Below, one piece after another: positions 1 through 9,300 of a DNA stretch of 50,329 nt. Both the position numbers and the translations under genes were made by a program. The stretch lies in the NCBI GenBank assembly GCA_047620505.1, contig JBLHKS010000028.1:1-50329 (forward strand), read 5' to 3'. Every line of letters starts with the position of its first letter. Position 1 is the first letter of the stretch. Source of the DNA: JBLHKS01 sp047620505 (GTDB lineage Bacteria > Verrucomicrobiota > Verrucomicrobiia > Verrucomicrobiales > DEV007). The notes beneath the pieces are model-generated. The model was not told where the DNA came from. It saw only the letters and a list, made by a program, of their open reading frames with translations, and ran no database searches.

Positions 1-46
1 CAAGAGCAGCAGCGAAAGCAAAAAGAGACTTCCAAGGCGGAAACAT
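1..46 (-). CDS. Partial 5' end of a probable secreted protein
   Basis: Only the first 15 codons are in the window, reading leftwards off the edge. The ATG at 46-44 is followed by MFPPWKSLFAFAAAL, which has the basic residue and hydrophobic run of a signal peptide. The rest of the gene lies outside, so no function can be given. The stretch from 47 to 212 shows no further gene; it is T/A-rich and would hold the divergent promoters for this gene and the next. Confidence 0.35.
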   Translation of the reverse strand, partial: MFPPWKSLFAFAAAL

Positions 47-212
47 CCTTAAAAGTGGACTCCAACGCCTTCAGATCAACGATTTTCCGCTCGATTCACT
101 CGATCCGCTCCAAATCCCAGAAAAACAATTGTCTTTGGTCAGCCTTTTGATCTAACATGAATCAACGGCCATTTCGAGCCGTCCGATCTTTTTAACCTTT
201 TTATCAAGACTC

Positions 213-899
213 ATGCGTTCGGTCCCCCACAGCTGCCGTGCACGCCTCCAGAGGCGCGACTTTCGGTTCATCGCCCAGGTTCTCACTGGCGTCCAAAGCG
301 GCGACAAAAATATGGACGCGCTGATTCGACTAACACGGGATGAAGAGGCCCTGACTCAGGTGCTCGACGATCCGCAGCTGCTGAATTCGATCCTGACCGT
401 TGGGGGCGCGATTTCGATCTCCGCTGAGCTCTATTTTTACGTGCTGGTCCGTCACGGTTTGATCGAAGCCGGGATCGATCACCCGAATCTAACCGACTAC
501 GTCGCCTCGACTTTGGCTGAGTATTCAAAGGGCAATCCGCTGAAGCCGGAGACCGGCGAAAAATTCGAAGACGCCACTTATTATGTCGATTTTTTCAAGG
601 CAATGAGCTCGGCGAATTCGCACGATCGTTTCTTTCTTGAAGTTCGATGCGGAAACCAGTTTCTGATGTTGTCAGGGTTATTTCCCAAGTTTTTGAAGCG
701 CCGCGAAACGCGCCGTGGAGCGCCGGGAATCGCCTACTACGAATCGGTAGCCAGCGCGTCGTTCCGGCACGCGGCTGAGCACCCGTTGGCAGGCGAGTTC
801 GCGGTTAACGAGATTTATCCTCTCCTGGCCGAGCTGATGCCACAGACCCGCAAGGCGCTGAACCGCCTCGGCAGTGAGTATTTGTTCCTCGACGCTTGA
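213..899 (+). CDS. Hypothetical protein (228 aa)
   Basis: I do not recognise a family. The protein is soluble, with no signal peptide or membrane segment. It is rich in charged helices, with a segment around residues 60-80 (ISISAELYFYVLVRH) and a C-terminal half containing FLEVRCGNQFLMLSGLFP. The first ATG at 213 is used because the text between it and the next ATG at 312 (RRDFRFIAQVLTGVQSGDK) reads like ordinary protein. No Shine-Dalgarno site is visible. A near-copy of the recurring palindrome (GCAGCTGCTG, 374-383) encodes PQLL near residue 55. The gene ends 74 bases before the likely start of the RpiB-GlyA gene on the same strand and could be co-transcribed with it. Confidence 0.7.
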   Translation: MRSVPHSCRARLQRRDFRFIAQVLTGVQSGDKNMDALIRLTRDEEALTQVLDDPQLLNSILTVGGAISISAELYFYVLVRHGLIEAGIDHPNLTDYVASTLAEYSKGNPLKPETGEKFEDATYYVDFFKAMSSANSHDRFFLEVRCGNQFLMLSGLFPKFLKRRETRRGAPGIAYYESVASASFRHAAEHPLAGEFAVNEIYPLLAELMPQTRKALNRLGSEYLFLDA

Positions 900-973
900 C
901 GCCGAAAAAGTGGAGAAAGCTGACAAAACTCAGCGTTGACAGCTCAATCGTGGCAAGCGATTCCTCTCCGCTC

Positions 974-2644
974 ATGAGCGATCTCCCTAACATTGCCATC
1001 GGCGCGGACCACGGCGGCGTCGAATTGAAAGACCAACTAGCGGCCTGGTTGAAGGACGAAGGCTACGCTGTCAGCGATGCCGGAACCCACGGCAGCGACT
1101 CGGTCGACTACCCAGATTATGCCCAAGCCGTCGCAGCGGACGTCGCAGGCGGAAAAGCCAATTTTGGCGTTCTCGTCTGCACGACCGGGATCGGAATGGC
1201 GATCGCCGCGAACAAAACGGACGGCATTCGGGCAGCGCAGGTTTTCAACACGGATCAGGCGAGGATGACGCGTTCGCACAACAACTCGAACGTCATTTGC
1301 CTCAGCGGCGGCGATACGGATCTGGAGACGGCGAAGGAAATCGCGAAAACCTACCTGAGCACCGCGTTTGAAGGCGGGCGTCACGACCGACGGATCAACA
1401 AAATCGCCGGACGTAGCTTGGCCGAGACGGATCCGGATATTTTCAACGTGATCCAGGAGGAAAAACTCCGGCAGCAGAGCAACATCGAGCTGATCGCGAG
1501 CGAGAATTTCGCCAGCACGGCGGTCCAGCAGGCGCAGGGTTCCTGCCTGACGAACAAGTACGCTGAGGGCTATCCCGGTCGCCGCTGGTACGGTGGCTGC
1601 GAAGCGGTCGACAAGGTCGAGCAGCTTGCGATCGACCGTGCGAAGGAGCTTTTCGGCGCGGAATTCGCGAACGTCCAACCGCACTCCGGATCGCAGGCGA
1701 ACGCAGCGGTTTACTTCAGCGTGCTGGAGCCTGGCGACAAGATTTTGACGATGGACCTCAGCCACGGCGGCCACCTCACGCACGGCCACTTCGCCAATTT
1801 CTCCGGCAAGCTTTACGAGGTCCAGCACTACGGAGTTTCTCAGGAAACTGAGCAGATCGATTACGATCAACTCGCCTCAGCAGCTGCTGAGTTCAAACCG
1901 AAGATGATCACCGCCGGTGCCAGCGCGTATTCGCGAACGATCGACTTCAAGCGGATGCGCGAGATCGCCGATTCGGTCGACGCGTATCTTTTCGTCGACA
2001 TGGCGCACATCGCTGGGCTCGTCGCCGCGGGCGTCCATCCGACGCCAATCGGGATTGCGCATTTCGTCACGACCACGACGCACAAATCGCTGCGCGGTCC
2101 TCGGGGCGGTCTCATCCTGACAAACGACGAAAATCTGGCGAAGAAAATCAACTCGACCGTGTTCCCAGGCGTTCAAGGCGGCCCGCTGATGCACGTCATC
2201 GCCGCCAAGGCCGTTTGCTTCCTCGAAGGCCTTCAGCCAGGGTTCAAGGAATACCAAACCCAGATCATCAAGAACGCCAAGGCGCTCGCAGCTGCGCTGG
2301 ACGGCCACGGCTATCGCATCATTTCAGGCGGGACCGACAACCACCTTTTCATGGTCGATCTCCGGCCTTCCGGTCTGAACGGCAAGGAAGCTCAGGAGGC
2401 GCTCGATCACGCAGGAATCACCGTGAACAAAAACTCGATTCCGTTCGATACCGAAAGCCCGTTCAAGGGCGGCGGAGTTCGGATCGGCACGCCTGCGGTG
2501 ACGACGCGAGGAATGAAGGAAGCCGAAATGGAGACGATCGCCGCTCTGATTCACGAAGCCCTGACAAACCGCGAAAATGCGGAAAAGCTGGAGGAGATTC
2601 GTCAGCGCGTGATCGTCTTGAACAACGATTATCCGTTGCCCTGA
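974..2644 (+). CDS. glyA: Fused ribose-5-phosphate isomerase B / serine hydroxymethyltransferase
   Basis: Two enzymes are joined in one uninterrupted 556-aa frame. Residues 1 to about 147 are RpiB, which interconverts ribose 5-phosphate and ribulose 5-phosphate: IAIGADHGG, the Cys69 loop CTTGIGM, and His102 in RSHNNSNV are visible. From about residue 148 the chain is a full SHMT, which makes glycine and methylene-THF from serine: IELIASENFAS, YAEGYPGRRWYGG, VQPHSGSQANAAV, the PLP lysine K371 in TTTTHKSLRGPRGG, and GGGVRIGTPAVTTRG. Start: the open frame extends upstream to a TTG at 896, but the ATG at 974 directly precedes the conserved RpiB beginning. rpiB and glyA are separate genes in most bacteria I know of. 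The 3' end overlaps the convergent subtilase gene by 16 bases. An exact palindrome copy encodes SAAAE. Confidence 0.93.
   Translation: MSDLPNIAIGADHGGVELKDQLAAWLKDEGYAVSDAGTHGSDSVDYPDYAQAVAADVAGGKANFGVLVCTTGIGMAIAANKTDGIRAAQVFNTDQARMTRSHNNSNVICLSGGDTDLETAKEIAKTYLSTAFEGGRHDRRINKIAGRSLAETDPDIFNVIQEEKLRQQSNIELIASENFASTAVQQAQGSCLTNKYAEGYPGRRWYGGCEAVDKVEQLAIDRAKELFGAEFANVQPHSGSQANAAVYFSVLEPGDKILTMDLSHGGHLTHGHFANFSGKLYEVQHYGVSQETEQIDYDQLASAAAEFKPKMITAGASAYSRTIDFKRMREIADSVDAYLFVDMAHIAGLVAAGVHPTPIGIAHFVTTTTHKSLRGPRGGLILTNDENLAKKINSTVFPGVQGGPLMHVIAAKAVCFLEGLQPGFKEYQTQIIKNAKALAAALDGHGYRIISGGTDNHLFMVDLRPSGLNGKEAQEALDHAGITVNKNSIPFDTESPFKGGGVRIGTPAVTTRGMKEAEMETIAALIHEALTNRENAEKLEEIRQRVIVLNNDYPLP
1878..1889. 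repeat. CAGCAGCTGCTG palindrome, exact copy (AAA frame)
   Basis: Exact copy in the SHMT part of the fused gene, extended to the 16-bp palindrome CTCAGCAGCTGCTGAG, encoding SAAAE. Confidence 0.95.
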
Positions 2645-3600
2645 CCGAACACCATTTTGATGGCGGCGGCCAGATCGAGCCGCTTGAAATTCAGCCCCGT
2701 AGCGGGATCTTCGACGTCGACTCCGGTCTTCTGGAAGATCGTCATCATTGCATCCGGTAGAGTTTCGCCCTCGGCTTTCCAGTCGTAGCCGGAGACCTCG
2801 ATTGCCTCGCGCAAAATCATCGCCGCACCGCAAAGAATCGCGTTGGACGAACTCGTCGCCCGCGCCGGGACGAGCAGGGCTACTTTCGCGTGTCGATCGA
2901 GAAAAACCTGGTCTACGCCCGGCTTGACCGCGCCAATCGCAAAGCAACCGGGCTGACAAGCGGGCCACGAAATCCCCCCTTTGAAGTTGTGATTCCCGGC
3001 AGGCGCGCTGACCCAGATGTTGGCCTTTCGCAGCTCTTCCAGCACCGCGTCGATCTCAGTCGGAACCGGCTCGGCGTGCTCGAGGTCATCAACCGGCGCG
3101 AGATTGACGGTCGTGATCGCAAACTCCTTGTGGTGTTCGAGCACCCATTTCAAAGCCGCCGCTAACGACTTTCGGCTGTCCGCAACCGAGCAGTGGCAGC
3201 ACTCGTTTCCTCGAACCACAGCGATCTGATTGTTGAACGCGACTCCCAGTTTTCCGCCGTGATTGACCGATGACGGAATCCCGATTGTCGAGCCGTGGTA
3301 ACCGCGCCCCTCGTGCTTCGGATCGTCGTCACCATCGACGGCATCGAACTTCACGCGGACTTTCGGCCGACCATCGGCCATCACCGCCGTCCACTCCGGC
3401 ATCTCCAGTTTGCAGCCGTCATCGACTAACGCCAAAGTTTGACCTTTACCGAAAGTCAGTCGATCCGCGTAGGCTTCCCAGACGTCGAGAATTCCCGCGT
3501 GCTTGAACTCGGCTGGCTGCGCCGGAACTCCGTCTTCGGCGGCGATTGGACTAACCAAAAGACCAATCGCCGCGAGAATCTGGAAAATTCGAGACATCAT
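2629..3600 (-). CDS. Secreted subtilisin-like serine peptidase (S8 family)
   Basis: 323 aa with an N-terminal signal peptide (hydrophobic ILAAIGLLVSPIAA, cleavage likely after AA near residue 21). The subtilase triad can be placed: Asp60 in LALVDDG, His102 in GRGYHGSTIGI, and Ser250 in ATSSSNA. This last replaces the usual GTSMA, so the nucleophile call is less sure. Asn203 in SAPAGNHN matches the oxyanion asparagine. Several cysteines (ECCHC near residue 135) could form disulphides. Start: the ATG at 3600-3598 overlaps the TGA stop of the aminotransferase gene (ATGA), so the two are probably translationally coupled. The substrate is unknown. The peptidase may be inactive given the altered serine motif. 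Confidence 0.8.
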   Translation of the reverse strand: MMSRIFQILAAIGLLVSPIAAEDGVPAQPAEFKHAGILDVWEAYADRLTFGKGQTLALVDDGCKLEMPEWTAVMADGRPKVRVKFDAVDGDDDPKHEGRGYHGSTIGIPSSVNHGGKLGVAFNNQIAVVRGNECCHCSVADSRKSLAAALKWVLEHHKEFAITTVNLAPVDDLEHAEPVPTEIDAVLEELRKANIWVSAPAGNHNFKGGISWPACQPGCFAIGAVKPGVDQVFLDRHAKVALLVPARATSSSNAILCGAAMILREAIEVSGYDWKAEGETLPDAMMTIFQKTGVDVEDPATGLNFKRLDLAAAIKMVFGQGNG

Positions 3601-4973
3601 CCGCAAATCGCCGCAAACGACTCTTCGAGCACGTCCAGGCCTTCGTTGAGTTCATCCTCACTGATGCACAACGGCGGGCAGATTTTCACCGAACCGCCAC
3701 CGAGCCCGACTGGCCCGAACATCATCAATCCGTGCTCAACGCAGCGCTTGATGATCGCGAACGCGGTGTCGTGATCCGGTTCGAGACTCCCCTGCTCCGG
3801 AATCATCTGAACCGCGCCAACCAAACCAGCAGCTGCTGCCATCCCGACACGATTCGGCCATTTCTGGACGAACGATTGGAGCCGCGCTTTCAGAGGTGCT
3901 TCGAGCCGCGCTGCGTTTTCGATCATACCGTCCTCGACGATTTTTTTGATGTTCGCCAGCGCTGCGGCACAGCAAATCGGGTTCCCCGTGTGGGTCGAAG
4001 TCATCGAGCCTGGCGGAAAAGTATCCATCCAGTCCGCGTGCCCGATCACAGCTGACAACGGCAGGCCAGAACTGATCCCTTTGCCGCAAACAATCATGTC
4101 CGCCTTCACGCCGTAGTGCTCGAAGCCCCACATTTTTCCGCAACGCCCGAAGCCCGCTTGAACTTCGTCGAAAATCAGAAGCGCATCGTTTTCATCGCAA
4201 AATGCGCGGAGTTTCGCCATGTAATCGTTCGGAAGGAGAATGACCGTGCCGCCTTGATAGGTTTCGAGGCAGACTCCCGCGATGTTTTTCGGATCGACGC
4301 CGGCTTTGTCTAACGCAGCCAGAAATGAGTCAAAGTCAGGCCCGACTCCGCGGAATCCATCCGGCGTCGGCACGTTCACCATGCAGGGATCCGGATTGAC
4401 GATCCAGTCCTTCAGCGCCGAAATTCCGCCCGCCATTTGCGAACCCATCGTCCGCCCATGAAAGGCCTCGCTAAAGGTCACGATGTAGTCTTTTCCTGGC
4501 CCGCCAGTTTTGTGAGCGTGAGCGCGAGCGACTTTGATCGCGCACTCCACAGCTTCCGACCCGGTCGTCAGCAAAAACACTTTGTCGAGGTAGTCCGGCG
4601 CACAAGTATCCGCGAGGTACTCGGCCAGCGCGGCGCGTTCGGCATTCGGAAAGCAGTAGCTGTGATGAAGCGAACGCTGAGCGGTTTCCACGATCGCTTT
4701 AGTCGCTTCGGGCTGTCCGTGACCGGCGTTCGTGACGAGCACACCGGAACTGAAGTCGATCCACTGATTTCCATGCCCATCATAGACGGTAGCCCCTTCC
4801 GCCCGGTCCCAGAGAACCAGCGGTTGGCCTCCCATAGATCGGGGTTCGCAACGTCGGAGAGTCTCGATGACTGTGCGGTCGTCAGGATGCGGAATCGGCG
4901 AGGCGATGCGGCGATGAGCCGTTTGGATTGGCTCAGGCAGCGTAACTGGTTCGAATTCGAATGGCTTACCCAT
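3597..4973 (-). CDS. Class III PLP-dependent aminotransferase (GabT/acetylornithine-type)
   Basis: 458 aa, the usual length for class III aminotransferases, cytoplasmic. The fold signatures are clear: GHGQPEATKAIVETAQ, LLTTGSEAVECAIK, FSEAFHGRTMGS, FDEVQAGFGRCGKMWGFEHY, the PLP lysine K298 in VCGKGISSGLP, and STHTGNP. The closest general resemblance is to 4-aminobutyrate aminotransferase, but related omega-aminotransferases share all these motifs, so the amino donor is not assigned. It is first in a minus-strand pair and its TGA overlaps the ATG of the secreted subtilase. The two have no obvious shared pathway. Divergent from the glycosylase gene at 5057. An exact palindrome copy at 3827 falls in the GMAAAAGLVG segment. 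Confidence 0.88.
   Translation of the reverse strand: MGKPFEFEPVTLPEPIQTAHRRIASPIPHPDDRTVIETLRRCEPRSMGGQPLVLWDRAEGATVYDGHGNQWIDFSSGVLVTNAGHGQPEATKAIVETAQRSLHHSYCFPNAERAALAEYLADTCAPDYLDKVFLLTTGSEAVECAIKVARAHAHKTGGPGKDYIVTFSEAFHGRTMGSQMAGGISALKDWIVNPDPCMVNVPTPDGFRGVGPDFDSFLAALDKAGVDPKNIAGVCLETYQGGTVILLPNDYMAKLRAFCDENDALLIFDEVQAGFGRCGKMWGFEHYGVKADMIVCGKGISSGLPLSAVIGHADWMDTFPPGSMTSTHTGNPICCAAALANIKKIVEDGMIENAARLEAPLKARLQSFVQKWPNRVGMAAAAGLVGAVQMIPEQGSLEPDHDTAFAIIKRCVEHGLMMFGPVGLGGGSVKICPPLCISEDELNEGLDVLEESFAAICG
3827..3838. repeat. CAGCAGCTGCTG palindrome, exact copy (AAA frame)
   Basis: Exact copy in the aminotransferase gene, encoding MAAAAG on the minus strand. Confidence 0.95.
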
Positions 4974-5056
4974 AGTGCGCGAACGGTGCGTGAAGAATTC
5001 TCGAAATCAAAGGAAAGCCCGTTGCAATCAGCGGTTCCGAATTCAGGAGTGACGGC

Positions 5057-5653
5057 ATGCTGCCTCGTGAATTTTTTGAACGCGATCCCGTGACCTGTGC
5101 TCGGGAATTGATCGGCAAGATTTTCACCTGGAACGGCTGCAGCGGACGAATCGTGGAGACCGAAGCTTACTCGGAAAAAAATGACGAAGCGGCGCATCTG
5201 CACTTCAGGCCGAGCTCTCGGGAATTTCTCGCGGATCACAAACCTGGCGCGGCTTACGTTTACTTAAATTATGGGATGTACTGGCTTTCCAACGTCCTCA
5301 TCAAAGGAGAGACTAACGGCTTTGTTCTTTTCCGCGCGTTGGAGCCGCTTGAAGGAATTTCGAAAATGCAGAAGCGCCGCAAGCGCGAGAAATTGACCGA
5401 CCTCTGCTCAGGCCCGGGAAAGATCTGCATGGCGCTCGCGATGAACGGCGATGATCACGGCGGATCATTCGTGAAATCGCCAAAACGCTGTTTTCGCGAG
5501 CCAACGCCCGACGAGCAGCTGCTGACGGAGATCGAAATCGAAACTGACGTGCGAATTGGGATTTCGCGAGCTGTCGACCTTCCATGGCGATTTCTGGCAA
5601 AGGGATCGAAGCACGTCAGCAAGCCGGTTTTGAAGCCTCGAAAGAAAAAATAG
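5057..5653 (+). CDS. DNA-3-methyladenine glycosylase (AAG/MPG family)
   Basis: 198 aa. Family marks are GRIVETEAY (residues 30-38, with the catalytic glutamate Glu34 by family knowledge), KPGAAYVYLNYGMYW and LCSGPGKICMALAM. The enzyme removes alkylated purines from DNA to start base excision repair. It ends in a basic tail (PVLKPRKKK). The gene is monocistronic, divergent from the aminotransferase with an 83-base gap, and followed by a weak hairpin. A near-copy of the palindrome (GAGCAGCTGCTG, 5513) encodes DEQLLTE. Confidence 0.9.
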   Translation: MLPREFFERDPVTCARELIGKIFTWNGCSGRIVETEAYSEKNDEAAHLHFRPSSREFLADHKPGAAYVYLNYGMYWLSNVLIKGETNGFVLFRALEPLEGISKMQKRRKREKLTDLCSGPGKICMALAMNGDDHGGSFVKSPKRCFREPTPDEQLLTEIEIETDVRIGISRAVDLPWRFLAKGSKHVSKPVLKPRKKK

Positions 5654-5680
5654 AAACCCAGCCAGCAGTGTGGGGTTTTT
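5654..5680 (+). terminator. Weak intrinsic terminator
   Basis: AAACCCA pairs with TGGGGTTT (one bulged G) around a 10-base loop and runs into a T tract. It sits directly after the glycosylase stop codon. Confidence 0.45.
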
Positions 5681-5739
5681 GCTGAACACGAGCCGCTGGC
5701 GGTTCTGATTTTCGACAAACCAAAATAACTCGCTAAAAA

Positions 5740-6228
5740 ATGAAAAAACGAATCCTACAAGCAATCGTAACCGGACTGGTCGCGATCCCGTTGTGTCTCG
5801 CTTTCGCCCAGGACGAAGGCGGAGCAGAAAAAGGTAAAGGCAAGGGCAAAGGCCGTCCCGAAGGCGGCCCTCCAGGCGGAGGAAAAGGAGGCCCTCCAGG
5901 TGGTCGCCCGATGGGACCTCCTGCGTTTGAAGATGTCGACGCGGACAGCAGCGGCGGCGTGAGCGAAGAGGAACTCGTCGCGGCGATGCAGAAGCGCGCA
6001 GCCGAAGGTGCCAAGCGGCTGTTTGGCTTCCTCGACAAAGATAAAGACGGAGAACTCACCGGCGAAGAACTCGGCGCGATGGCGAACCGTGGCGGTAAAG
6101 GAGGCCCTCCAGGCGGAGAAAAAGGAAAAGGCGGCAAAGGTAAGGGCGGCAAAGGCGGTCCTCCAGAAGGCGGCGGTGGCGGTGAAAAGCCGAAGCGCCC
6201 GCCGGTTGACGACGAAGGCGACAACTAA
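5740..6228 (+). CDS. Secreted glycine/proline-rich EF-hand protein
   Basis: 162 aa: signal peptide (MKKRILQAIVTGLVAIPLCLAFA), a low-complexity stretch of GKGK and GGPPGG repeats, then two EF-hand loops (DVDADSSGGVSEEE near residue 65 and DKDKDGELTGEE near residue 98). A second Gly/Lys/Pro-rich tail ends in acidic DDEGDN. EF-hand loops bind calcium; the flanking repeats look disordered. Small secreted EF-hand proteins of this type are common in PVC bacteria and their role is not known to me. It is monocistronic, between two terminator-like hairpins. Confidence 0.85.
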   Translation: MKKRILQAIVTGLVAIPLCLAFAQDEGGAEKGKGKGKGRPEGGPPGGGKGGPPGGRPMGPPAFEDVDADSSGGVSEEELVAAMQKRAAEGAKRLFGFLDKDKDGELTGEELGAMANRGGKGGPPGGEKGKGGKGKGGKGGPPEGGGGGEKPKRPPVDDEGDN

Positions 6229-6264
6229 GCCTGAATACCGAATCTACGGATTCGAGTAAATTCT

Positions 6265-6300
6265 AAAAGCCGGTCAGCAGCTGCTGGCCGGCTTTTTTTT
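6265..6300. terminator. Strong bidirectional terminator built around the recurring palindrome
   Basis: AAAAGCCGGT pairs with GCCGGCTTTT, and the central CAGCAGCTGCTG continues the same stem, giving an almost loopless perfect hairpin followed by eight Ts. It lies between the convergent EF-hand and PVC propeller genes. The run of As on the left gives a short T tract on the other strand, so it may stop transcription from both sides. Confidence 0.85.
6275..6286. repeat. CAGCAGCTGCTG palindrome, exact copy (terminator stem)
   Basis: Exact 12-bp copy forming the centre of the terminator stem at 6265-6300; non-coding. Confidence 0.95.
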
Positions 6301-6314
6301 GTGCGCCTTTGATT

Positions 6315-9300
6315 TCACTCCCCTTTTTGACCCGCAAGAAACGCGATCAGCGATGCGAAATCTTCCATGCTCAACGCGTTAGCTAATCCTGGCGGCATCA
6401 TCGAAACTTCCAGTTCCATCCGCTCTTTGATATCGGCGACGGCTACCGAGTGAACCTGCCCAGCGATGTCGCGAAGCTCAACTTTTTCGGCCGATTGAGC
6501 GGTAACGAACCCGGTTACGACACCGCCATCCTTTTTCGTAATCAAAACCGTCGCGAATCCCTGCGAAATCGACGCGCTGGGCTTGAGGATCGACTCGGCA
6601 ATCTGCTCGCGATTGAGCACCGCGCCGACCTGACCCATAAACGGACCCTTCGGCGCTTCGTCGAGTGTCAGGGTGTGGCAGGCGACGCAACCCTGCTGCG
6701 TGAAAAGCACGCGGCCGCGTTTTGCGTTACCCTTGATCTTGTCCAACGCAAGCATCACGTCTTCGATCGAGGCTTTGCCGGTTTCTCCCTGCCCTGCGGT
6801 GATCGCACCGAGATCGACCTTTGGCTCGTCCATTTTCGGTTTCGCGGCGACCTCAATTTTCATCCCGTCGATTCCGGTCCGGTTCTTTTCGTTGAGCATC
6901 GCGAGGTGAGCCTGCTCATCAGGATCGGCGATCTCCCAAAGCCGTTTGAGGGCTGCGTGAATCGCCTCAGTCCGCTCCCACGTCACAGGCTTGTAGTAGG
7001 GGCCGTGCGTGTCAGGCCTCGTGCTCCACCACCAGCTGCCATCGTAGGGTGCTTCCTTCTGGGCGACACGAGCGAGCACCTCGACAATCTCGAAATACTC
7101 CTTGTCTCGCGGCCCGTTGCCCAGCTTCATGAACAGGCTATCGACCACCTGCGGCTCGTGCTGATACTTCAAAGCCGAGAGAGCGCCGCGGCGATTCGGT
7201 CCGTCGAGCGAGGCGAGAACCGTTTTCCAATCTCCAATCTCGACCAACGCTTTGACGGCGATGTGAGGCAGGACGATGGCTGAGTTCGGCTCGGCATGTG
7301 GACCTTCTTTCTTTTCTATCGCCGGCGGCATCGTAGAGCCAACCGAAAACTGGACGCTGCCGCCTTTATGCGTGTCGGCCAGCCCGACTTCTACGCGAAA
7401 ACGAGCTGCTCCTTCGGGCACTTCGAACACGATCAGCGAATCCGTGTGGGTGCCGATTCCATTCGGACTTGGGGTTCCGTCAGGCCGTTTCAGCTCGCCG
7501 CCCGTCGCGCTCTTACCGCGTGCGGTTTTTCCCCAGCCCTGAGTCGCGTTGAGCCACTTTTTCGGCATCGGCTGCGTCGAGCCGTCGGCCATGACTAACT
7601 CCGGATCGAACCAGGCCGCGTGATCGTTGCCCGTCCCGTCTCCACCGTCCGAAACGACGAGGAAAAGTTTCTCAAAACCGGTGATCTCGACATCGACTTT
7701 TTCGAGGTCTTTGTTTCGAAGAACCTCGCTGACGAAAACCGGCGGGACACTCGGTTCGACTTCTTCCTCGACAACCAAAGGCGGGTTCGAGACGGCGAGG
7801 AGCGCCTCAGCAGCTGCCGGATCGCCAAGCCGACCCAGTCCAACTGCGGCGGCGACCTGGACGCGTGGATTCGCATCCTTCAAGCCAGCAAGAAACGGCG
7901 CTAGCCCAGCCCCATCGAGCTGCGTCTTACGATCTGCGATAGCCCGGAGCGCCCATTCGCGAATCGTCTCGTCTTTCACCAGCTCGGCGAGATCCGCGTT
8001 CGCCTTCACGCCAAGCAGCTGCTTCCAGGTGAAAATCGCGGCAACGCGGGTTTCCAGCGAATTCGAGGCGTCCTTCGCGATCCCCAAGATCGACGGATCC
8101 GCTTTTCCGCGTGCGATCAGATCCTGCGAAGCGTGAAGCCGGACAGTCGCGCTTTCAGATTTCAACAGCGCGACATCGCCGTCAAAATCCGGGCTCGGGG
8201 CGAACTTCCAGCCAACCGGCGTAACGCGCTCGACGAAGCCTTTCTGGTCGCTGCCTTTGTAGCCCGCGCCATCCCAGGCAGAAAGATAAAGCCGCCCTGA
8301 CGCATCCACATCCGCGTCCGAAATCTGACCTAGCCGGATGAACTCGACCGGCTCCTGAGTGAAGCTCGCGCCGTCCGGCGTCAGGTCGTGAATCACCAGC
8401 CAGCTGCGACCCCAATCGCACATCATCGGCTGATGGTTGAACGCCTCCGGCCAGCCTGGCTCCTCAAAATAGAGCGCGCCCGTTCCGGAGCCTCCACCGA
8501 GATCCTGCAACGCCGGCAGGATCTCGTTTGTGAAGTGCTTGAACAACATCGGGTAGCCGTACTCGGCCGACTGGATCTGATGGATAAACCTGACATTCCA
8601 ACCACCGCCATCATTCGTGTTGCCGCGCGTGTAGATGTTCATCAGCGGGTCGATCGCGACGTCGTAAATGTTTCTTAGCCCATGGGTGTAGACTTCCAAC
8701 TCGGTCCCATCCGGCCGGACGCGAACGATCCCGCCGCCGAGCATCGTCAGCTCGGTTCCGTCCGTTCCTTTCGCGCCGTGAATCCCGAAGTCGCCGACAG
8801 CGATGTAAATCCAGCCATCGATTCCTAACCGAATCCCATTCGTCGTGTGGTCGGCCCCGCGAGCCACGTTGTGCTTCGGCGGACTGAGATCGCTAACGAG
8901 AATCTTCGGTGGCCCGTCCGCGACGCCGTCTCCATCCTCGTCACGCAACTCCGAAAGATGCAGCGCTTCGAGCACGCCAGTGTCTTTCGGGATGACGGTG
9001 TGGAGGACGATCAGTCGATCGCCAATCGGCTGAATCCCGCGCGGGTTGTCGATCTCCGCAAAAACCGTGTGTGAGTCGGCGACTCCATCGTTATCCGAAT
9101 CGACCAACCTGACGATCCGACCTTTACCTGGTCCCTTGCCAAGCGAGCCGTTCAAATCAACGCCAACAAACACTTCGCCGGTTGGCGCAACTGCGAGACA
9201 CGCCGGCGACGGAACGATGTCGGGTCCAGCAAAGGTAATCGCTTCGAGTCCTTCAGGGACTTTCGCCTTTTGACCAAATGCGAGCGACACGAGGGCGAAC

